Part shown: positions 55,983 to 64,000 of the stretch, piece by piece
How the letters are laid out: each line of letters starts with the position of its first letter
Position numbering within the stretch: the first letter of the stretch is position 1
Origin: Spirodela intermedia
Taxonomy: Eukaryota; Streptophyta; Magnoliopsida; Alismatales; Araceae
Assembly: GCA_902729315.2 (NCBI GenBank)
Contig: LR746274.1
Coordinates: forward strand, 4,801,037-4,865,036
Length of the DNA stretch: 64,000 bases
Direction: 5' to 3'
Translations under genes and position numbers: made by a program
The notes under the pieces: model-generated
Database searches by the model: none
What the model saw: only the letters and a program-made list of their open reading frames with translations
What the model was told of the DNA's origin: nothing

Positions 55983-56762
55983 ATGGCGGCGGCGTCTCTC
56001 CAGTCCCTGCGCCTGCCGCACCAGAGGCATAACCGCCACCGCCACTTCTCCTTCACCTTTCCCTCCTCCTCGTCCTCTCCCTCCTTGCTGAGGCAGAAGA
56101 AGGTCTTCTCCGGGATTTCCTCCTCCTCGTCTTCCTCCGCCGCCGCCGCCTCGGTGACCACGCCGTCGGCGGCGACGCCCTCCACTTCGGGGCCGCCGTC
56201 GCTGGAGCTCCTCGCTCAGCACCTCGCGGCGGGGGACTTCCGCCAGGCTGACGACGTCACGCGCCGCCTGCTCATCGTGCTCGCCGGCGAGCCCGCGCAG
56301 AAGAGGGGCTACGTCTTCTTCTCCGAGGTCCAATTCATCTCCGCCGAGGACCTGCAGGCCATCGACCGCCTCTGGGGGGAGCACAGCGGCGGGAAATACG
56401 GGTACAGCGTGCAGCGGCGGGTTTGGGAGAAGACGAGGAGGGACTTCACCCGGTTCTTCGTGAAGGTCGGGTGGATGAAGAAGCTGGACACCGATGTGGA
56501 GCAGTACAACTACCGCAGCTTCCCGGAGGAGTTCATATGGGGGCCCTATGACGACGCGCCGGAGGGCCACCTCCCCCTCACCAACGCCCTCAGGGGGACG
56601 CAGCTCCTTGGCACCATCCTCACCCACCCAGCCTTCGAGGGCGCCGCCGGGGAGGATGACCTCGCGACCGGCGGAGGGGAACCCTCGCCGCCGGCGAAGG
56701 GCCTCGAGGAGACAAAGTCCGCCGGCGTTCGGAGGCTCTTCAAGACCGACTACTCCTTCTAA
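55983..56762 (+). CDS. GUN4: GUN4, porphyrin-binding activator of Mg-chelatase, chloroplastic
   Basis: GUN4 binds protoporphyrin IX and Mg-protoporphyrin, stimulates Mg-chelatase (via CHLH) in chlorophyll synthesis at plastid membranes, and affects plastid-to-nucleus signalling. The intronless frame gives 259 aa. The first about 70 residues are rich in Ser, Ala, Arg and His with few acids, a chloroplast transit peptide. A helical LAQHLAAGDFRQAD segment precedes the core GUN4 domain, about residues 104-225, with RGYVFFSEVQFISAEDLQAI, GYSVQRRVWEKTRRDFTRFF, WMKKLDTDVEQYNYRSFP and GHLPLTNALRGTQLL. It ends RRLFKTDYSF, the plant GUN4 tail whose Ser is a known phosphorylation site. The start is the first ATG after the leader. 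GC at third positions is very high, unlike GCN2. Confidence 0.96.
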   Translation: MAAASLQSLRLPHQRHNRHRHFSFTFPSSSSSPSLLRQKKVFSGISSSSSSSAAAASVTTPSAATPSTSGPPSLELLAQHLAAGDFRQADDVTRRLLIVLAGEPAQKRGYVFFSEVQFISAEDLQAIDRLWGEHSGGKYGYSVQRRVWEKTRRDFTRFFVKVGWMKKLDTDVEQYNYRSFPEEFIWGPYDDAPEGHLPLTNALRGTQLLGTILTHPAFEGAAGEDDLATGGGEPSPPAKGLEETKSAGVRRLFKTDYSF

Positions 56763-59400
56763 GCCCACTTCCTTCTCCCCCCCGCCCCTCGCCTCCCCTC
56801 TCTCTACTGGAAGTTTGTGTTGACCGAGGTGGTTCGCCCCACGAAAGTCAGTGTATGAACTTGATGGGCTTTGTAGAAGAGGAGGGTGATTGACTTAAAA
56901 GCTTTTTGGGTGTGATATCAGAAAAAAAATTACCCTAGGTTGATTGTGCTTGATTGTTTGGTGTACAACATGAAATAAAATTGTGCTTGATTGTTCTTGA
57001 TTGAGGTTCTTGTAGAGGGAGAGTTACCCTAGGTTGCCATAAAAGGAAAAAAAATTAACCTCTCCATGATATAGGGCACTATATATAGTAAAAAATAATG
57101 AGCATTGTTGAACTTGTTTGATATGTGTGTGTCGCTATCGATCAAGATGTGGAGAGATGTCAACATCTTTTATCAAGTGTATTGACATTTCTCATTGCAC
57201 TTCCACCACTTGTTCGCTTTTTAGCTCATTTTTGGTTTTTGACTTTTTTGCAGTTCTGATGACTAATTTATTTTTATTTTTATTATTAATGTTCATTATG
57301 ATTAATGCCAGTTAATGGTAACCTTCCAAGGATCCGTCATTATAATCTAAGAGTTGCATACACTGATGACCATAAACAACATACTATCAAATAGAATACT
57401 AATTAATTGCAAGCTAAGGGGTTTACTGTATTTCATGTTATCATAGTTAACAATCACGACATACGAGCATGGACCACAAGCAAAAATAAATCAAGAGTCA
57501 AGCCAATTATCACTATATGACAAAACTTTTATTTGATAAATTTAAGAACCTTATATTTCTTAATTTGAAAAGTATTTGGTCTCATATAAGTTAGATGCCA
57601 TGCTAGGATTAGAGGGTCAATTGGTTATTATAATATTTATTTATCGATATATTGATCCTTTTCTTTTCTCACTGAGTAGAATGCTCCTTATATATTTCTT
57701 AGTTTTATGTTGAAGATTTATGTTTCCAGTGTCTGTTTAATGGTCTAAAATGGTCTAAAATGGTCTAAAATTGATCTTTTTGTAAAGACAACATGCCCAA
57801 TGGTGGCCCTCATTTTTGTTGTTTTGCATCATGCCTAATAGTTTTCTTCTCTCTCCTCATGTGTCAACACACTTGTTGTACTGAAGTACTCAATAAATCA
57901 GGACATAGAGAATATGGTGCATAATACTGTACTAAAGTACTCAATAAATTAGATAAATCTTGTTTAGAGCACATGAAATCATCTTGGACATTTTTAAAGG
58001 TTAAGATAATATTCAATTTAGCTTGTAATATAAAATGATTATTTTACCCTTCACCTAGATTTTCCTAAATTCGAGGCTTTCCTCAATAACAATCATTAAG
58101 ATCATTGGAACACTTGATTCTACTATTAAAAAACTTTATCTATGTATTCTTCCATATGTTGTGGTCATCATCAAAACATAATGGGCTTGTAAAGACAATG
58201 AATTTTAACCCAAATAGGTTAGTGTTGATGAACATTTATCATTTTTCTACTTTGGATAGATTTTCAATATAAGTTTTAGCATAATCTTCCCATTTATGGC
58301 ATAGGAGATGACAATCTAAACTAATTTAGTCAAATTCATCATGGTATTGTACAAGGTAGCTGATGATTTGGTTACAGCAACTAGTATGATCAACATGTGA
58401 ACTACAAACTTATATGTATAACATTGATGCTTGTAGACTCATCTAATTTATGGTTACTATGACCATGATTTTTCCTCATCTTTTTTTTTTAACTATTTAA
58501 AGTTAAAATCAATAATTTTCTAAATACAATACTTACTCTCTTTAGATAAATTTTTAGATTCTATTGTCAGGTAAAAAATGTTAAAACAAGGGGATCGACA
58601 TTCTCAAGTTCAAGATTCTTGGAAATGAAAAGCTATTATGTAAGGCACTATGATTAAAAGTTCTTAAAATTATCAAAAATAAACTACGATCAATATTTAC
58701 ACAATGTTTAATCTCAAAAAGATGTCTCAACAGTGATAAAGTAGTCAATTGTGTGTAATGAAAATACTAGATTTGTGACTCTAGTTAGCCAATAAGTTAA
58801 CATTTGGTGCTAGCTAGTTGTTCTAAGTTCATATTATATTTATCTACAATCTCACTCTAAATAGGTTTATATGGGCAAGTATTCATCTTCTTCTAAAGTC
58901 TTAAATAGACACAGAAATCTATTATTTGCTAATTTTTGGAGTAGCTGCATGCCAACATGATAACTCCATCTTATAATTCTTTTTTGTCTTACAATAACTA
59001 CTACTTTTGTGGGATGAGTTGACTTTTCTAGTCCACTCCAATTCTAGAACTGCATCAAATGATAGTGTGACTCTCATTTGACTCTGAATTCCCATTACAT
59101 ACTAGAAATGGAAACTCTGAAAATATCAAAATAGAAATATTACTAGGATAATGCTGTCATAATGATGGTCAAATCACTGTTTTAATTTTTCAACATTGTT
59201 ATGTGAATGTGCAAAAATTATTGACTCGAAGTCAACAAGATAGAGCCAAGCTCGTGTGATTAATCAAACCACACTTGTTATTGCAAAGATCTAATTAATA
59301 TCTTACTTTGTTATATCCATATATAACACTTTACGTTATTTTCACTGGAAATTGAAAAATAACGTGTTAGATTGAGATTTTGGAGCCTCTGTAACAAAAC
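56763..59400. other. AT-rich intergenic DNA after GUN4
   Basis: The first several hundred bases should hold the GUN4 3' UTR. A 10-bp unit TGGTCTAAAA occurs three times at 57741-57770. Nothing else recognised. Confidence 0.6.
57741..57770. repeat. Three tandem copies of a 10-bp unit
   Basis: TGGTCTAAAA repeated three times without change. Confidence 0.95.
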
Positions 59401-60208
59401 TATTTGTTGCCACGTGAAAAAGCGTTTATAAATATCATTGTACATCTCCTCTATTGGGCCTCGTGGAACGGCCCAGATCTAGGGAATCATGCCGGCTTGT
59501 TCGGAGGCTTTTTGATCCTACGGCTGAGATTGCCTACTGGATGTCACAGGCGCAGCGTGCGCGTCCCTGATGGAAGCACGTGCGCTCGTACCGAAACACG
59601 TGAGAATGTGCATACATGCTCGGGGGGCAGGTTTAGAACCCTTGGTGCCCCCGTCGTTTTTTCGCAGAAGCACTTCCCCCGTCTTCAGTTTCCTCTTTTC
59701 CGGCTTCCCGTTCTACCTCCTTCCCACTCCCTCTCTCGCTGTCCTCTGTAGGTGTTCTCAGACGGCCATTTCCTCTCTCTCATGGTGTCCGTCTGAGGTT
59801 AGGTCTTCGAGCTCCTCTTCTTGTATCCTTTTGAATTGTGTATATATTTTTTTTTAGCTACAACATCTCTGCGTTATAGTCTCAGATCACGAATGCCCGA
59901 GAATGTCGTGTTTTACTGGGGTGAATTGGATGCAAGGACTTGTGCCATTGGATTCCCTTAGAGTTGCGACTCTACGTTCGGAAGCAAATTAGGGTTTATC
60001 TATGGTTTCCAAACATAGTGCAATGCATTCTTTTCTTTACTCTTTTCCTGATTTCTATGTGTAGAAATGTTACGATTACTTTCTGTTCATATCGTGAGGG
60101 AAATACGGTTTCTGAAATTTTGTTACCGTGCTTAGAACTTCGTTTCTTTGCTGATTATTGAACTATTCGTGTATAGTGGAAGGATTGCAGTGCAGGAGGA
60201 AGGAAAAC
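59401..60208 (+). promoter_or_regulatory. Promoter and 5' leader of the downstream AAA-ATPase gene
   Basis: Three palindromic G-boxes CACGTG lie at 59411-59416, 59577-59582 and 59597-59602, and a pair of site-II-type cores (TTGGGCCT, CGGCCCAG) at about 59455-59475. The interval turns abruptly GC-rich at about 59400, as promoters here do. A leader exon may end with donor-like CTCTGTAGGTGTTC near 59745, since ATTGCAG at about 60184-60190 looks like an acceptor before the first coding exon. Confidence 0.6.
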
Positions 60209-60406
60209 ATGGATTCAAAAGGAGGTGGGTCCGCAGTAAGGCCAATAAGAACGAGCGACCGTATCCGGCAGCGGCGAAAGCGGTTTGGCCATGCATACCT
60301 TTACTACGCCCCAAAGCCACAAAAGAAGAATAAGCCTAAGCGGAGGGCGGTCGCAACTCGGATAGCCAAGCTTTTACGCACCAGGAACCAGCCTCCTGCT
60401 TCCAGT
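60209..60406 (+). CDS. First coding exon of an ATAD2/Yta7-type bromodomain AAA-ATPase (partial)
   Basis: The exon encodes 66 residues starting MDSKGGGSAVRPIRTSDR. RTSDRIRQRRK, FGHAYLYYAPKPQ and ATRIAKLLRTRNQPP match the basic N-terminus of the plant homologue of ATAD2/Yta7 (Arabidopsis AT1G05910), a nuclear chromatin protein with tandem AAA domains and a bromodomain. The start is the first ATG after an apparent splice acceptor. The exon ends in phase 0 at AGT before GTACGT. The AAA and bromodomain exons are not in the window, so the call rests on this N-terminus. Confidence 0.72.
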
Positions 60407-63400
60407 GTACGTGTCCTACGACATCAAATGCGGTTTTATAATGTCATCTTTCATGTGTTTTTGATTGTCTTGTAGATGCCTTATGTCAGTTCCCATGGCA
60501 CGCTTCATGATCATTTATGTTATCGTGACAAGCTTATGGATCAACCATATTTATTCTGTTAAAATCCTCAAATGCCAGTCAGTTGTGCTGGTTGTTATTT
60601 TTGATCCGTAAATTGTTTTGTGGAATCATCAAAATGAGGCTGAATGGGTGTTGCATACTCCCACTTGGAAAAAAATTCAAAAGAAATTTCAGGTTCAAAC
60701 TATAGTGATCAGACCTTGAACAGAGAATTAGTCGATTGAGTTGAAAGAAGATAGCCAGATTTTAATCACTTTTCGCTGTGATATATATTGGATCTCACTT
60801 GTATACATGAATCAATGAAAGTTGATATGACGCAGGAAATTATTAAGAGCATGTCTGGTTGAGGCTGAAACTATCAAGAGTTCTAGGAGAAACACATAGT
60901 TATTTGGTACATTCGCTTAACTTGGCCCGTAGACACTGTCACCCACATTTCGGCTAAATTTTAAAGCTGACAGGATATTGGCAATCGTGGTTGTGGATGG
61001 GACCGAGGTAGATGTATCCTACGCGGGGGAAGCGAGACCATTCTTCAACCAGCAGACAGTTGGGTTTTTTTTATTAAAATTGGTAAGCTGTAGAACATAA
61101 AAATTGAAGTGAAAAACAATTAACGATCCTGGTATCATGTATTCAGCTTGTACGGTATCATAAACGAGAGAAAGGAAAATTTACTTTTCAAAATTGATCA
61201 ATATCATAAAAAAAACCCCTCCCTTAACTCCTCATCAGAAAATTAGGTAAAAATCATTCTGATGAAAATAATCAGGTTGAGAGGATTTTCTAGTTCATGG
61301 AACTAATTGGGATCTCCTTTCGAGGCAAAGAGGTCTGTGGAGGCTTTACTAAGAGAATGGGTTCAAGATATGCTGGAGAAAACACTAGATGCATCATGTT
61401 CTCATACCTGATACCTGGTGACCCAAGTAAATGATTTAGAGATGAAGACAGTGATGGGTTCCATGAAACGAAATGGACAGTAAAGGACAATGAGGGGGTA
61501 AATTGGGAAGGCAATGCTAGAGCAGTGGAGGATCATGCTATCAGAATGATGCTGGATGTATTGTGTATCCAGGTAACCAAAACAGTAGGCTGTGGTAGGC
61601 AGCAGAAGATTTGTATGTTTGTGATGCAAAACCAGTAGAGAATGAGATTGGTAGATGTCAGATTATTTAGAATGAAAATCACTAATTCAAGATGAGGTAC
61701 CAGGTGCGTGGTGCATTAGGAGAAACTTAAGTCTTGTTAGTCCTGATTTTCAAGACATCTTGGTAAGAGGGCAGCCCAGATACCCAAGGCATCTAGACAA
61801 GTACATTAATCAGGAACTTATCTTTGGCCACCTGGACTGCCACTGTGAGTGGTGTATTAGGATTTTGGTTGCAGTGTGGAGGGAAATCCAATCACCTTGG
61901 TGGCCATTTCCACTGAATGTTTGACCGAACGCTTATCATATTACATTAAGTTAAAACGCAGTTCTCCTACATGTTTAATTGAGTTCACAATGTGTAATGT
62001 TAGTTGTGAAAATAAGTGGCACCTTGCATTTGTTCATTTGTTTGCTATGCACGGTCATGAATGTTAAATGAGAAATTATCATTAAGTTTACCATTACAAT
62101 CAAATGGCTTACATTAGATAATATGATATCATGGGATCCAATGGTCCACGAAGTTCATTGATTTGTGAGGCAGTTTGCAGATGCCAATGCTGTTTGCTAT
62201 CTATGTTATCGGCTGCAAACACCAAACGTTAATCAATAATCTTTCTTTGTGATGGATGACGCTTGAAATAAGCTGTAATTAATAGGGCCGGGCCTCGATT
62301 CAGAAAGATAAAGGTACAGAGGTAACTAATTCCCCATCTCATTTGGGGCGGAAAACGAATCGACATCTTGATGTGATACAGCCCTTTCCTTTTTTGTTGG
62401 GAAAGAACGGCTTCTTTAGTTTTTTTATATTCGTGCCTGGATTTCACTTTTGGAGATTGCCTAATGTAGATATTTACGTGTGTGATGTTATTATTCGGAA
62501 GGATTTACTCAATTCTTCTTGTTTTCACTTGTTCAAATGCTTTCTATTTGTCACTGTAATAACATATATAAGTTATGATTAAATTGAAAATTATCGCTTA
62601 CTTTTGTGACTAATGCGTAGTGCCAAACTTATTAACCTGCAGATAGACATTTATATACTGCTTGCTTGCATTAAAAGCTTTTCTATAAACCCTTGCTCGA
62701 GAAAATCAGATGCAGTGGAACCATAAATGATATTTAGGAAATGGATCAGTGCCTATGATCAAATTGAGTTGTATAAGTCAAGCATAGAAGTTGAAGTCTT
62801 TCATTTGTGAAATATCTGTTACACCTTTCATGCATGTCAGTACTTGGCGAGGAATTTTGCTACCTTAGGACCGTTATAATTATGGCCACCGTTCAAAGGT
62901 TTTGGTTGACCTTCCTTGACCTTCCAGCACCGGGCTGATGTCAGCCTCCATACATTATCTTCCGACTTTGCTGAGACCTGTGTTTTGGGTAAACCGTCGC
63001 TAGGGCCTGTTCACTGTGGCTCCCTTCTCCTGAAGTTACAGGGGCTATTTTTCCGAGTTACCTAGGGACAATTGTCTAATTGAATTCACCCCTAAGTCTT
63101 AGCTTCATGACTCATCCCAATGGGTATGCCAAACTAGGGGCATCCTAATCAGATTGAATGGGATGACCGTGTTCAAATCTGTAAAATGGTAGCTTGTATG
63201 CCCAGTGGTTTATCCAAAATATTTGCGATATAACTATGAAGGCGTTTTCACACAGGAGTCACTGGACATTTGAGTTTTATTGTAAGATCGTTTTTGGTCG
63301 GGTGTAAAGTGGCTAGTGGAGGTTAGATCAATCTGTCTGGGATTCTGGAAAATGCTGGGACATACTGCTGCCAAATTCTCGCCTATCAACCAAAAAAGAA

Positions 63401-64000
63401 GTGGTTTGATGAGAAATTCATGAAGCCGATTGGCATAATGGCAAATACGCTACCTCTCACTGAGTTAGAACTTTTCAGGAAAAGTGGGCTCCCAACAGGT
63501 TAAAAACGGTCAAAGGGTTTTAAGCTTCATTCTAAATGAAACTTGGGGCTAAGACATCAAAGATCTTGATCTATCGACTTGGATGATCTCGAGTCAGATA
63601 AGAGTTCATTTTGTGCCTGATTTGGACCTTTTCAAACTTATATTCCAATGATGGATTTTTTGGTTGTCTACTTAATTTTTAGTATGCCTGTTCTAATTGT
63701 CGTTATAACCTAAGGTTATTTTTCACGAAGAAGTCTGCAAATTATCCAAAACAGATAAAAGAGCTGAATTTCAAAACTTAATGTTAGTTCCATAGTTTGT
63801 GTACAATCAATTAGATGCCTGAGCTGATTAGGTGAGAAGGGGAGGTAAAAGTGGCTAGCTTCAGCAGACCTTAACTCGTTACCTTGTTGAGCAAGATGAC
63901 TGCTTCTGTTTACAAAATGAGAATTGCTCGAAAAAGTTTTCTAGCATCTTTTAAAGCATTAGACTAAGATATTATCAGTTTGAGATAGTTCTGACGTCTT
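60407..64000 (+). other. Intron 1 (at least 3.6 kb) of the AAA-ATPase gene
   Basis: No second exon was found to the end of the window. No transposon recognised. A TAGGGCCTGTTCACT block at 63000-63014 resembles termini of some plant DNA-transposon families but no inverted partner is nearby. Confidence 0.6.

Noticed and set aside
55884-56768. A 294-codon open frame on the - strand opposite GUN4
   Set aside because: It is the shadow of a very GC-rich coding exon, which rarely has stops on either strand; composition is low-complexity Gly/Arg/Glu and it has no domain.
63000-63014. TAGGGCCTGTTCACT, resembling the terminus of a plant DNA transposon or MITE
   Set aside because: No inverted copy within 1 kb and no target duplication; a related AGTGAACAGGCCCC at about 25826 is 37 kb away in another gene.

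Overview
This is a plant nuclear window. The genes have GT-AG introns, the introns are long and AT-rich, and several contain Ty1/copia retrotransposons. The one intronless gene (a GUN4 homologue) is extremely GC-rich at third codon positions, while the intron-rich gene beside it is not. That contrast, together with very large introns, suggests a monocot with a medium or large genome. The species is not determined.

Layout. (1) 649-4007, + strand: a spliced gene for a plant protein of about 660 residues that I cannot name, with a SAP-like motif at its N-terminus; possible further exons lie at 5397-5821. (2) 5822-11136: AT-rich intergenic DNA holding a badly decayed copia reverse transcriptase at about 8140-8760. 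(3) 11137-54680, - strand: one gene, GCN2 (eIF2-alpha kinase), which I rebuilt as 29 exons, 3696 nt including the stop (1231 aa), spread over 43.5 kb. Every junction keeps frame and the protein follows the plant GCN2 domain order: RWD, linker, kinase, HisRS-like domain, C-terminal domain. (4) 54681-55982: a 1.3 kb divergent promoter interval. (5) 55983-56762, + strand: intronless GUN4. (6) 56763-60208: AT-rich intergenic DNA, then a promoter with three CACGTG boxes. (7) 60209-60406, + strand: first coding exon of an ATAD2/Yta7-type bromodomain AAA-ATPase whose remainder lies beyond the window.

Mobile DNA. The largest GCN2 introns are large because of retroelements. Intron 28 (7.3 kb) holds a copia element, 12606-17440 with TSD ATTGT, inserted inside the reverse transcriptase of an older copia element. 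Intron 10 (7.2 kb) holds a second copia element, 42739-47806, plus a solo LTR of the same family, 48015-48244. Intron 12 holds a 1.36 kb element with LTRs, a primer-binding site and a perfect TTAAT TSD but no pol genes, 36603-37959 (TRIM-like). Both copia elements read in the same direction as GCN2, so their poly(A) signals are in sense. All copia reading frames are broken.

How the genes fit together. GCN2 senses uncharged tRNA and phosphorylates eIF2-alpha. GUN4 binds porphyrins, stimulates Mg-chelatase and takes part in plastid-to-nucleus signalling. Their Arabidopsis homologues are also adjacent loci (AT3G59410 and AT3G59400), so this head-to-head pair looks like an ancient retained gene neighbourhood.
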